From NCBI GenBank assembly GCA_014898415.1, contig RCTD01000034.1:62001-126000 (forward strand): a DNA stretch of 64,000 nt. The letters are read 5' to 3'. The first letter of the stretch is position 1. Every line of letters begins with the position of its first letter. Shown here in pieces: positions 26,057 through 38,899 of this stretch. Under the pieces are notes generated by a model that saw only the letters and a list, made by a program, of their open reading frames with translations, was not told where the DNA came from and made no database searches. The stretch is from Stromatinia cepivora (Eukaryota > Ascomycota > Leotiomycetes > Helotiales > Sclerotiniaceae). Position numbers and translations under genes: made by a program.

Positions 26057-26239
26057 TTTCTTCCTAAATGCTTTGTTCGCTAACGCTATGGTTCTGTGAA
26101 CACAACCTATTGCTTCAGCAGCTTGACGTGTTGAAAGATAAACTGAAGTTTCCGACGTTTCCATATCAAAAACCTCTACGGAAATACCCTTTAAAACATT
26201 AAGCTCCAATAAACGTTCTTTGGATTTGTCTACTACACT
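26039..26239 (-). pseudogene. NUMOD1-like fragment, probable mitochondrial intron endonuclease remnant
   Basis: A 66-codon open frame on the minus strand, between a TAA at 26,240-26,242 and a TAA at 26,039-26,041, without a start codon. It reads VEVFDMETSETSVYLSTRQA followed by A-E-A-I-G-C-V-H-R-T-I-A-L-A-N-K-A-F. This is the NUMOD1 pattern: v-x-D-x-x-T-x-e-x-x-x-Y-x-S-x-r-e-A-A-x-x-l-G, then a second helix. NUMOD1 is a DNA-binding module at the C-terminus of intron-encoded GIY-YIG and HNH homing endonucleases, common in fungal mitochondrial introns. In nuclear DNA the simplest reading is a mitochondrial insertion (NUMT). No nuclease domain is visible upstream. Confidence 0.5.
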
Positions 26240-26920
26240 TTACTAATAATAAAAAGTGATTTAATACTAATTAAAAATAATAAAATCTAAAACTAATATT
26301 AACTACAAAATCGTCATCTTCTGAGTTATTTCCGACCTGTTATTATTTTTTTTTATTTTTTTTTATTTTTTTTTATTTTGAGAACTTTTTATTTATATCT
26401 ATATATTATTTTTATAAAAAAAAACAAAAAGGGTTAAATTAACCCAGTTCCGAGAGATTCTATACTTATGGCGAAGTAGGAGTCGTTACATGTTTACCAG
26501 ACTCGTGATTATAAATTGTGAGTCGATGAACTTCAATGACCAAATCATAGTTTTCGGCAAAAACTAATTCTCGCTTAACTTTGGTCTAGGGTTTAGGGGT
26601 AAATGCGGGGTAGTGAGTGATTTGATGTCACTCGCTAATAACAACGTTCGGAATCTCAGGCTATAGATACATTATAAAAGTTGATATTTATTTACAAATC
26701 AGCACGCTGGAAATGTTCTTTATTGAGCACTATCGAACAGTACGTGTTATTCCACACGGAAAACCAAATTCCGGAATTGTAGTTGGGGAAGAGAATTAGA
26801 TAACATGATGATATTATTGCTTGCAAAGCCTTTCAGGCGTACAAGGGATTATACAGTCATGCCACAGCATCATCAACCACTTTCCAACCGAGCACAGACC
26901 ATCATCGTGATAACTTGTCC
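26240..26920. other. Host sequence up to the nested insertion
   Basis: Contains a second T8A-type microsatellite (26,346-26,380), a short palindrome GGGTTAAATTAACCC at 26,430-26,444, and otherwise ordinary sequence without a recognised gene. It ends at the 8-bp target site of the hAT-like element. Confidence 0.4.
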
Positions 26921-26928
26921 TTTAAGGC
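26921..26928. repeat. Target site duplication TTTAAGGC (left) of element D
   Basis: The same 8 bp occur at 56,762-56,769, directly after the right end of element D. Eight bp is the duplication size of hAT transposons. Between the two copies lie almost 30 kb of nested elements. Confidence 0.85.
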
Positions 26929-27387
26929 TAGGCTGCGCATAAATTACCCGCAACCTATAGGTACCCGTGGATAATCCGCCCTATGGGTTATCCATTGAAT
27001 GATCTACCTATTCTACAGATTATTCATTGAAGTTTTAAAATAATCCGATCTATAAATAGGTATTTGTAGATTATTTGTGGATTATTTATCTATTTATAAA
27101 TTAATAGATTATCCATAAATAAATAGATAAATTATAGATTATTTATAAATTATCTATAGATTATTTGCAAATAATTTACGGATTATTTGTTTATTTATAA
27201 ATAAACAGATTATTTGTAAATTATTTATATTTTATATATATTTATTATATAAGATTAATATAAAGATTAATATAAAAATTATTTATATAAATAATTCGAT
27301 AATCTATAAATAATTTACAAATTATTCATTTATTTATAGATAATTCATTAATCTATAAATAAATAGATAATTTATAGGTAAATAAAT

Positions 27388-27556
27388 TGTAACACAACGG
27401 CCGAATAACTTGAGCATCTCTTAGAATTAAAAGCTATAGATCGAAGATAGAACTATATAACTATATATATATAGACCGAGAGCTCACTTAGTCTATTTGG
27501 GGAATACTATATTCCGATTAAATCTCGAATCGATCACATTGTATGTATATATAACA
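27388..27556 (-). repeat. 3' LTR of element B
   Basis: 169 bp beginning TGTAACACAACGGCCGAATA on the plus strand and ending ATATATAACA. The outer end is unmutated; compare TATAATATAATAGCCGAATA in the partner. TSD TAAAT precedes it. Confidence 0.9.
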
Positions 27557-27649
27557 CTACCCTCCTTAATATAAAAACTCGCCTCAAACATTTTAAATGA
27601 ATGATATAAAAAAATCCGAAAACAATTATAATTATAAATTATTAATTTT

Positions 27650-28578
27650 ATTTATTAATTCAGCCAAATGTATAAATTCAATAGTATTCATTGTTTCCTT
27701 TATTCGATCAGAAAAAGTATATCCACCGATTACGTTTTCCAAATGTATTAGAACCTTCAATTTCTTTTCTATTCTTTCTTTATTTCATTCTGAATCTATA
27801 TTATTATCATTATTATCCAAAATAACTAATATAGAACAACTAATTAGATCAAATAAATTATATATATCATTATATGAATTCAAATGACAAATACGAATCC
27901 AATAATATAGGGATCTATATTATATACATTTATTCTTTTTGCGAAAGTAAGCTTGTTCTTGTAGAGTGAATTCGGGAGCTTTCAATCATCGAAGCCAAGG
28001 GGATGCCTTTGATGGTAACACTAGAATAAGATTGGAATCGAATATATCTAAGGTATAATTGATACCAGATATATTCATTGAATCGGGACGATTCTGAGAA
28101 TGAGAATTAGGACGTTATAATATATGAGGAATAGAACTAGTAGCTTTATTAGGAATAAAACTATTGATCGAACAAACAGCTAATTGTTATATAACTTATA
28201 TGAATTCAGGATAAGAATAGGGTAAATTGAATTGTTGAACAAATCGATTGTATAAAGTTGAATTGAGCCTATTGTAAAAGATCGATATCTTATTTGAATC
28301 AAATCAATTTTGATTATAAGTTTTATATAAGATCCTTTCGAATTTTGTAATATAGATGTATAACGAATCAATACTTTACTTCAAAATATAAAAACGATCT
28401 TCAGTTTCTTGAACTTTATTAAAATTATTATAAACTTTAGAAAATTGATCAAGGATTATATTATAATCAAGGGAAGTAATCTGATCAATAAACGAAAATT
28501 GTAATAATACTATAATTTAAATTTGAGATTCAAGATTAAAATAAATATAATAAAATTGAATAATAGAATTATCAATTG
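27650..28578 (-). pseudogene. Gag-like protein remnant of element B
   Basis: The minus strand parallels the B' gag: an AKFERI-like helix near 28,335, a KISIF..FNS..N helix near 28,280, and a conserved acidic C-terminal part (27,650-27,870) with KERIEKKLKVLIHLENVIGG then YTFSDRIKETMNTIEFIHLA. The C-terminal part is the best-kept section and nearly identical in sense to 4,230-4,415. The plus-strand open frame at 27,597-27,887 is its shadow. RIP-type stops interrupt the upstream part. Confidence 0.6.
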
Positions 28579-28984
28579 TAATATTATCTATTTGAAATTT
28601 AGCTTTAATTGAAAGAAACTAGAGATCGAATTTTTATACATTTCCATTGAACTTTTCCGGATCGGGAAAATAAGATTTTGAAATAGGATTTAATCGAATT
28701 AGGAATAAAGAATATAGAAAAGCAATCTCTTTGTATTATTATATTATTTAGATTTATAATTCATCAATTGTAGAATTGATTGATTCTATTACTAAAAAAT
28801 GAAATAAAATCGAAAAGAATATTATCCAAATATAAATATCTTCAAAAGATTACAAAGAATTCTTTCAAAAAAGATTTTAACAAAAAGAAAACAATTTCAC
28901 AAATTATATTATAAATATATATATACAAATAAAAGTATAAATATATATCTAAAATTTATAGAATATATATATACTTAAATATAT

Positions 28985-29275
28985 TGTGAAAGAGGTAGGT
29001 CGAGATACGTGCGTCCCGATAGCACGCTGCGAGGGGAAATGGGAATTGGAATTGATTAGATTATATTATAGAAATTTCAAATAATAAAATTAGTAGATTT
29101 AAATAATGATTTGAATTGTATATAAATAGAATACAAAAAGATTAATAAAAAAACGATTAATTTTATTTAAAAAAAGGGAATAGAGTTTTTTTTTATATTT
29201 AATTATAAAAAATTATATAATTATATAATTATGAATTAGTTATATATTAAACCTTGATATCCCAACTTTCTTATA
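28985..29275 (-). repeat. 3' LTR of A2
   Basis: 291 bp. The outer end TGTGAAAGAGGTAGGTCGAG followed by ATACGTGCGTCCCGATAGC is the least mutated version of this LTR terminus in the window. The inner end reads CCCAACTTTCTTATA. Confidence 0.9.
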
Positions 29276-31497
29276 TTCTTTTTTTCCTTGGAATATATAT
29301 TCTATGTAACTTTAGAACAACTATAAAAAATAAAAATCAAGAAATCAAAAGATAATTAGATTAAAAAAAACCAATTAGAATATTAGCAAATTAGGGCGAT
29401 AAACAATTTTTAAGATTGTTTTAAAAAAACAATATATTTCAGGTTTTTATTAATCCAAATCTATTTCTATTATTTTTTTAATAAATTCGATAGAAGTTTC
29501 AAATTCCTGAGAAATATCTTTATTGTCTTTTTTATCTCTAGTTTTTTTTGGATGTTTAATTGAATGCTTTGTAATGGATTTTGTATTTGTAATCGGATTT
29601 TTTGATAATTCCTGAATACAATTTGAATAACGAATAGGGATTTTTGGTGTTACAAGTTTCTATTTAATATTGAAGGGGTAATCCTTTTTTTATTGTTAAA
29701 TCTTATAAAAAGCTTTTTTGTTAAAAAACGATTCATTTATTTTTTATTTGATTTATAATCTATATTAGAGATTAAAACAATACTTTGTATTCCAAAAGGT
29801 TTAATTAGGGATAGATTGAATAGTATTACAGATTAATTCTAAATCAGTTCTCGTTTTATAACTTCTTTTCTTTTTCTAATAAACTTTTTTAATATAAATT
29901 GAAGTTTTCCAATAAGGGATTTTTCATCAATTAGATTTATAATTTCCCAATTGCTAGTGTTTTCTCTATCAAGGAATTCATCATCTTCGAGATCCTTATT
30001 ACAAAGAACTTCTTGTTTTTGTAAAGGTATATTATAATCTATAAATAATGATCGATTTTTTTATTGCTTTTTTTTGTCTTGGAATATTTCAAATTGAATA
30101 ACCAAATTCATTATTATAAAATTATATTATTATTTATATCAAAACTCGAATTTATTATTATTGATTTCAAATAATCTATTTGTTATTCTTTTTACAATAT
30201 TAAAATCTTAAAATAAATATTCTAAAAGAATTATAGAAAAATAATCTTATAAAACAAAATTGATATTAAAAGAAAAGGATTAAAGGATATAAAGGTTTTC
30301 TTCATTAAATTCATTTAATTTAAAAAAAACAATTTGATTTTGAAGAAATCTTTAAAAGTTTTTATAAAAACTATTATCCTTTATATTCTTTTTATTCGAA
30401 ATTATAATTAAATAGAAAATCGATATCAAAATCGATCTATAGAATCCAGAAGAACTGGTATATCTCAAAATGATATCTAATCGAATTACAATTACTCGGA
30501 ATTCAGATCTAATTAGAATCCTTTAACGAAACTGATTCTTTCATTTGGCCTTCTAGAAAACTTTCCTTTTTGTTATTTAATTAAGATTATACTATAATTG
30601 ATAAATAAAAGAATACTTTTTTAAAAATTTCTGAATTAAATTATCGTTATTATTAATTTATAAAGAATAAGGATTTAATACTCTTTATAGGAACTTTTAA
30701 TCGATTCTTTTGATTTAAAAAAGTTGATCATAATAATCATTCTTTTTGAAGTTTCTTTTTATTTGTTTTTGGAAATTAAATCAAAAAGGTCAAAAAAGGA
30801 ATAATAAAGATTAAACTTTTTATTACAATTAGGAAAATATAATATAGATAAAAGTATTAATATAAAATAGAACTCTTTATTCTTTCGAATATAAATAATA
30901 ATATATTACAAAGTAGAATTATATTTTAAAAAGAATTGAATGATTGAAAAATAATAATTCGGGAATAAACCTTTTTTAAAGATTCTGTGGAAATACTATT
31001 TATAAATAACGAAAATATCTTTACAAATATTTCACAAATCGAATTTATCTTTTTATTCAAAAATATATTGAAACAAAAGAATATATAAAATAAATTAATT
31101 CTCAAAGGATTTTTTATTTGATAGTTTTAATAAAAAAAGATTATCTTTGAGAATTTTATTAAAGTTAAAAGAATAAAAGTTCTTTATTAAACCGAATCGA
31201 TTGAAATTGAGGATTTGTTTTGATCATTTCAAAGCTAAGGATTGATATAGATGAAATTAAAGGTAGAATACTTTTATTAATTTTATTTCATTAATATATT
31301 TTCGATTTTTAATAATAATAATCAATTTGTTTTGTAGTTCCTTAACTGAAATATATTTCGATTTTAAGTTGAAAAGCTTTACCAAAATATACAAATGATA
31401 TATATATAAAGTATCTATAATGATTTACTCTTTTAATGATATAACAATTTTCCATTTTACTTGATTGATAATGTATTTATTGTTTATCAAAAAGTAC

Positions 31498-31789
31498 TGT
31501 AAGAAAGTTGGGATATCAAGGCCTAACATATAGCTAGTTCGTAGTTATATGATTATATAACTCTTTGTAATTAGATATAAGAAAGAGCTTTACTCTTTTT
31601 TTCTTAAAAAAAATCAATTGTTTTTCTATTAGTCTTTTTGTATTTTATTTGTGTATAATTTAAATCATTATTTAAATCTATTAGTTTTATTATTTGAAAT
31701 CTTTATAATATAATCTGATCAATTTTAATTCCCATTTTCCTTTGTAGTATATTATCGGGATATATATATTTCGATTTATCTTTTTCATA
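31498..31789 (+). repeat. 5' LTR of A1
   Basis: 292 bp. Outer end TGTAAGAAAGTTGGGATATC intact; inner end mutated (TCGATTTATCTTTTTCATA). Against the 3' LTR the visible differences in the first 40 bp are all G-to-A or C-to-T. Confidence 0.92.
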
Positions 31790-32376
31790 ATAATGATTTA
31801 TATAGGAATTTGAATTGTATGGTTTATATTATATAAATATATCTATAAGGAAATTATAATTGAAAAGAAAGTAGAATTAATAGTTTGTAGATAAAGGGAT
31901 AGGATTAATCTTGAAAAAATAATTCTTTTAAAAATATAGGATTATTAAATTCTAAATAAGAAAATTTTGATTATCGAAATTCTTTTATTTGTGTTTATTT
32001 ATTATATCGAAAATAAATCATTTTTTAATAGAATTATTATTTTATTTTTTATTTTGAAAGGAATATATCGATAAAGGTTTTATTCAAGAATATAATTAAT
32101 AATATTAAAAATATATTAGAATTTCAAATATAATAGAATCTTTATTTATAAATAAATTATTTATCTTTATGAATAAGAAAACTTCAATCCCGAGAATAAT
32201 TTTGATTGAATACAATTAATTATATTAAAGGATTTTGAATATCTTATATATCTTTAAAATTATTTGAATACTTAAATATATATTGGAGCAATAGAAAGAA
32301 TTGAGTATAATATATTAAATTATTATCTTTAATATTAACAATCAAAAATTTAAAATATATTTTAAAAAACTTTTAA

Positions 32377-34650
32377 TTGAGGGATTTGAGATTTATATGT
32401 TTTTTTGAAAAAAGGAAAACCTTAGAAAGGATTATATATATTTTTCTCTTTCTTTTAAAGATTTATCAAAGAAAAATTATAAATATTGAAAATTATCGAA
32501 AACCAAATATTGAATTAGATTTTCATAAATCAAATACTTTTCAATCAAATTATAATAATATAATGGATAATTTTGATTTATTTATAAGATTGAATTTTTT
32601 ATAAGATATTCTTTAAGGATTAAAGGATAATATTGTTACTTCAATTATCGATTCTTTTGAATTCATTAAAAAACTTTTTACTAATAGTAATAGAAATCTT
32701 ATTAAAAAAAAAAAAAACAAAAAAAACCAAAAAAGAAAAAGAAATAAATTAATAATAATAAAATTTATTAAAAATTCTATTTATTATTTGTATTAAGGAT
32801 TATATATATATATTCTTTATTATACTATATACTAAAAATATTATTATCCTTATTTTCAATGAAATCGATATATCTGATTTTCTTATAATTTGGGATACCT
32901 TACAAATTGATTATAGTATATCCAATAAAGAAATACAAATTCGATTTCCTTGATATTATGATTATGCTATTGTTATTCAAATCAAATTTATATCAGAATA
33001 TAATCCTATTAAATATAATTGAAAAAAAAAATTAAGATTAATATTACTTCGATATTTTTGTAATTATAATATTCAATAAATAATAAATATTTGAAATTTT
33101 CTTAATCAATTTATTAACAATCAATATAATAAGAATAAAAGGAATTATAATATAAATCCAATAATAATAAAAGATTATATTACTAAATTTACATTTTCAG
33201 TTATTCAATTTATTAACAATTATATAATTACCGAATTTGAAATTGAAAAAATATTCCTATATAATTTATATATCTAAATAGAAAAGAAGATTACTAAATA
33301 ATTTAAAATTGATTTCGATAATTCTGTTTTTATAAATTTCAAAAAAATAATGAACGAAATCTATAAACGATACTTTTTTGAGGATTTTGTTGTCCGAATT
33401 TACAAAAGACCTAAATCTCATCAAATTATTGTTTCCCAGATTATATATGAATATATAAAAACCTTATTTGTCTTCGATATTAATATAAAACTTTATTCTC
33501 AAAAATAGAAAATAAAGAATACTATAGATAAAATCATTAATCTTTTGGATAAATTCAATATAAATTATTTAAAGATGAAAATCAAAGATATAAAAAATTC
33601 GAAATTATTCTTTTCGTTATTATAATATCAAATTATTTATTAAAAAAGCAATACAAAATATAATAATTATTTTATTCAAAATAAATAAAAAGGGATTTTT
33701 TTTAATATAAATGAAATTTATAAAAAGAATTATTTCTATTATTATTACTTTGAAAAACCTTTTTATAATAATAATTATACTATAAAACAAAATTGCTTTA
33801 AAAAGATTAATAATATTAATACTGAATTATATTATTATAATAAATATAGAATCTTTATATTTAATTTCAAAAAATATCCTAATCCTTTTTCAATTTTCAA
33901 ATAAAAGAATTCTTTAAAAAATTATCAAATTGAAATATATATAAAAACTTATAGATTTAATTAATAAAAAAAGCGATTGGAAAAATTCAATATTAAAAAT
34001 AAGTTATCGAATTTCAGAATCTTTAATATCGAAATTATAAAGAATATATTTATAAATAATATTAATTATCAAGGAAAAGAAATTATCAATATTAATATAA
34101 CTATTCAATTTAAAGAAACTTTAAGATTATGAAATCGATTATCTAAGAAATCCAAATCAATAGAATAAAATAAAATTGATAAATTTCAAAAATCATTAAA
34201 TACTTTTCGAAAAGTATTGTTCAAAATAATAAATCAAATTGAAAGGAAGAGATTAAAGAAAGAATTCTTTAATAAAAATGAAACTATAGATATTAATGAA
34301 AATAAAGAAAACGAAACAAAAGAATCTCAAGGAAGGAAGGGTTTTTCTGAATCTAATGAAAATGGTATAATATAAGAAGATAGAATATCCAATTCTTATA
34401 TTAAATCCTTAAAAATAAAAAAGTAAGTATTAATCATTATTTATATTATAAAATCCTTAATAGAAATTTTGAAATAGATTTACAAAATCGAAATCCTAAT
34501 AACAATTAGGATTATCTTTATATATATATTAAATCTTTTTAAATAAACTTTCAAAAAAATATCAATTATAGATATTGAAGAACGAAAAAAGCTTTTCAGA
34601 AATTCAGAAATTTCTATTGAAAAAGTTATGATAATTTTAATAGTTATTAA
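32377..34650 (+). pseudogene. Gag region of A1
   Basis: By position between the 5' LTR and the protease this should encode gag. Stop-interrupted sense frames include a 75-codon stretch at 32,377-32,604 and coherent blocks at 33,100-33,500 (for example SVIQFINNYIITEFEIEK and NEIYKRYFFEDFVVRIYKRP). Around 33,720-33,800 a Tyr-rich run ending in QNCFKK could be a CCHC zinc knuckle whose Cys codons became Tyr (TGT to TAT). That reading is an inference. Confidence 0.5.
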
Positions 34651-34699
34651 TTATTTAAATATTTTCTTTAATTATTAATTAAAAGAAATAAATAATATA

Positions 34700-35020
34700 T
34701 CTATTATTATTATAATTTTTATAGATAAGAATATCAAGATTAGTGATATTATCGATTCGGGATCGATAATCAATATGATAAATCTGAAAATTATAAAAGA
34801 ATTGGGATTTATAATATACAAATATAAAGCAATAATGATCATTTTTAATAGGAATATTATTATTTTGTATAGATTAATTGAAGATATAGAAATCAATTTT
34901 GAAGGAATTAAAAACATTATTGATATCTTTGTTTTGAATAATATCAAAGATCTATTATTGCTAAAGATATTATATCTATTTATAGAAAAGATCGATTTTG
35001 AATATAAAAGAGATAAATAA
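34700..35020 (+). pseudogene. Retropepsin domain remnant of A1
   Basis: The frame reads SDIIDSGSIINMINLKIIKE followed by LGFIIYKYKAIMIIF. The D-S-G triad followed by a hydrophobic-Asn pattern and K-x-L-G is the start of a retroviral-type aspartic protease. An uninterrupted stretch of 81 codons runs from 34,775 to a TAA at 35,018. This is the best preserved domain of the three A copies (A2 has DSE). The enzyme would process the Gag-Pol polyprotein. Confidence 0.75.
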
Positions 35021-35979
35021 ATTATATAGATTATTGATAATAATAATATTAATAAAACCAATTATTGAATAATTGAATCAAAATATAAAGCAGATATTAT
35101 AAAAATTGGTTTTGAAAAACCAGAAAAAGAATAAATAATATAAATCTTAAGGATTGTATTAATGATTTCTCAAAAATCTTAAATGCTATTAAAAATAAAG
35201 AGAAATTTAAAGAATTCATTAAAAATCATTTCTTAGAACTCTTGATTAATATTCCAAATTTTAAAACGATTTTAAATTCTGTAAAATTCAATATAAATAT
35301 TATTCGAATTAATTTTGATTTTGATATTGAAGATATATTTAATAATATTAAGGATTCAAAATTAAAGGGATTTTAGGAATACTTTATTATTAATAATATT
35401 CATTTCGATTTGAAAGAATTTAAAATAGAAAACGATATTTGGAAGAAACTAATCAATATCAAATCCGAAATTCTTGTTTTGATTAATAATATATATAAGA
35501 AAAAGAAAAACAAAATAAAATTTTTGAATATAATAAAGTATATTAATAAAAAGATCCTAAAAAGTGATTTTAATTGATTGAAATTGGAATATATAAAATA
35601 TTTTAAATATCAATTATTAGAATTCTTTTCGAAATATTTGATATTATATTTCGATATTAGATTTGAAGATTTCTAATTGATATAAAAATGTTTAATATTA
35701 TTAAATATCAAAAATATATTTTGGAAATATAAAAAGGAACTTTTTTTTGTATTATTATAGAATCGAAAAACAATATTAGTTTTTGATTAAACAGAAATCA
35801 ATAATATCAAATCTTCAATTGTTTTGTTATAGATTATCAAGATAATATTATATAAAGTTTGATAAATTTTTGATTTTGTATCCTTTAAAATCTTTTTATC
35901 AATAGTTATCGAAATAATAAGAGATTATATCAAATGAAATATATTAAAGAAAAGAAAAGGATTATATCGAAACCTTTAA

Positions 35980-38450
35980 TATCTAATTAAGAAAAACGAA
36001 GTTGATAAATATTGTATTGTTATTATAATAACAAAAGCAAATATTGTAATTCTATGAGATATAAATATATCTTCAAACTTAAAGGAATTTGTTGAATAAA
36101 TAATTGGATATTTATTAATATCCTTGATTGATTTTTTCTTTGAATATAATTAAATATTTTTAAATAAAAAAAATAAAGATATTATTATTACCATAACCTT
36201 TTTTGATTTAATGAAATTTATTATTCTATTACAAAAAGCTATTAATTCGATTATTCAATTTGTAATGATTATATTAAAAATACTATAGAATATTATACTT
36301 GATATTGTTATACTTTATTTGAATGATATTGAAATTAAGGATTTCAGAACTCGATATAATGAAATTGAAATTGAATCTAAATTAAAAAAATTGGTTATCA
36401 AATATTTGAAAAATCTAAATGTTATAATGAAATATATTGAATATATAAAATATATTATCAATATCAAATCTAAATAATATTATAATAGAATTCAAATTAT
36501 AAATTATTATATTAATTCTGAAAAAAGAAATCCCGATATTATCAAAATCATCAAGATACTTAAGTAATTATTTTATTTGAACAATTATGAAATTAAAATA
36601 TTCTTTAAAATATATATCTTCTATTAATTTTGAATAAAGAATTTCGTTATTATTATAAAGCCTTTTTATATATTATTAAAAAAAAATATAGAATTTATTT
36701 GAATTATTAATTATAATATTATAATAATTTTATTGAAAAACAAATTAATTTTAATCCTAATTCTTTTTCTATTGATATATTTATTTGAAACCGGAATTAT
36801 TATATTTGTTATCGATGCTAATTTAATAGAATAGGGAATTATTTTAGATCAAATATATAATGATAAATTTTGTATTATTATTAAATATAAGAATGATATA
36901 TAGAATCATATCAAACGAAATTATAATATTATTAAAAGAGAATATAAGGGAGTATTCAAAGTTTTATAAAAATACAAAAAAGATCTTTATAATATTTATT
37001 TTCTTTTAAAAATTAATACAAATGTATTTATAATTTAATTAAATAAAACAATTATAAATCTATTTAATACTTTGATTATAAAATAGATTACTTAAATCAA
37101 ATTCTTCGATTTTAATATTAAATATATTTCTGAAAACAAAAATATTATTATAAATGCTTTATTATAATAATCACAAATTATTTCAAATAATATTGATAAG
37201 AAATATAAAAAGGATATTGATGATTCGATTATTGTAAATTTGAATTTGTTATAAATAGATTTGATAATAAATATAAATAGCTTCAAAATTTTAAGATTAT
37301 TTCAAATTTTGGAAAGCAAAAATGAAAGAATACAAATAATCATTTAGTATATCATTATATTATAGAAATCTAAAAATATACCAATAAAGGATTAATAAAC
37401 TTTCAAAAAGAAAACTCTCAATTTCTATATAAAGGATCATTATTTATTCAGAATCCGAAAAAATAGATTACCTCCCGTCTATATAATAGTAGATAACGAT
37501 TTAATCGAGAAAGCAAAAATTATAATTCGAATATATAAAAAATTGGATCATAAAGATTTAAAATCATTATATACTAAAATATATAATTGTTATTAATAGA
37601 ATAGAATATACAAGGATATGAAAAATTGGATGATTTTTTATTCTATTTGTTAATTCAGATTATTTAAACAAATAAATGAATTAATAATTGTTATTTGGAT
37701 TTTAGATATTTGGTATAAAATTGATATAGATATTACAAAAATATTTAACAATTATAAATTCAAATGCTTTATTATTCTACAAAAAAATCTGAATAATTGA
37801 ATGAAAATTAAAATCTTATAGAATACTATTTCAGAAATGATTATCAAATTCTTTTATAAAGTAATCTATCATTATAATCTTTTTAAAAAAATCATTATAA
37901 ATAAAAAACTTAAGAATAAAAATATTATATTTATTTATTATAAAAAATATAGAATCAATAAAATCAAGATGTCAATCTATTATTTATAAACCAATAAAAT
38001 AATAGAAAAAAATCATCATTTTATTGTAAAAGTATTTTCCTGTTTATTATAAAAAAAGTATAAATAATTTGAATGATTGAAAATAATACTATTTATTGAT
38101 TATATCTCAATTTAGAAATCGATAAACAAAATATTATTTGAATTGATCTATAAATAAAAAACTATATTACTTTTTGAAATTATATATATAATTTAAAGGA
38201 TTTTTGATTGAAAAAGTATACAAATCCGGAAAGATTTATTGATCATTAAAATATAATAATTAAAAATACTAAATGAAAATATTAAAGAAACAATCCTTCA
38301 TAAATAATGTTATAAGGAAGATAATAAATTTCGATATAATCTCGATTACAAAACATTAAATAAGAATATTCGAATTGGAAATATAATTCTATATTATAAT
38401 CCCTGATCAAAAATCGATATATCTTATAATATAAAACTTACTTTCAAATA
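35980..38450 (+). pseudogene. RT-RNase H-integrase remnant of A1
   Basis: RT: LLQKAINSIIQFVMIILKIL at about 36,220, then ILYLNDIEIKDFRTRYN at 36,310. This corresponds to FLDDIGVKGP..TYN in active fungal relatives, so the first catalytic Asp is Asn. Then NPDIIKIIKILK (about 36,530) and RNase H pieces YNIIKREYKGVFKVL (about 36,930), LLKINTNVFIIQLNKT-like (about 37,010) and NTLIIKW-like (TGG to TAG) at 37,070. Integrase: VIWILDIWYKIDIDITKI at 37,690, matching the W-x-x-D core start. RIP stops are frequent. Enzymatic function lost. Confidence 0.78.
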
Positions 38451-38899
38451 ATATAGATCTTATAAAATAATAAAGAAATTAAAGAATCTTTTCATATATA
38501 TTCTTAAAGAAATAAATAATACTTTATTTAATAAAATCTATACAAATATCTATTTCAAGAAATATATTTTGTACTCAGATCTCTTTGTAAATAATAATTC
38601 TAAGGATTTATATAAATAGATAAACCAAAAAAACTAAATTTCTAAATATCCATAATCTTTTAAACAAAAGATAATAAACAATCAAGAATTATTCTTTATT
38701 CAATTATAAAATGATATAAAATTAGAAGGAAAAAGCAAATACAATAAATCGAAAAAAAATTATTATTATAAATTTCTAATTATCAATTAAAAAGTTCAAT
38801 AAGAAAAGTTTTATAATCCTTAAAAAGGAAAAAGTATTTGAATCCTTTTTGAAAAAATTTATTATATTATCGATTTCATTTTTAAATAATTTATAAACA

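Noticed and set aside
31492..31497. A 5-bp target duplication for A1
   Set aside because: Flanks read AGTAC before and GTACT after; only GTAC (4 bp) is shared if the LTR ends are TG...CA. A 5-bp AGTAC match needs an LTR ending in CAC.
34675..35061. 128-codon minus-strand open frame
   Set aside because: It is the antisense of the A1 retropepsin, as are 14-286 and 47,493-47,765 for A3 and A2. Its Ile/Leu-rich translation is an AT-rich shadow.
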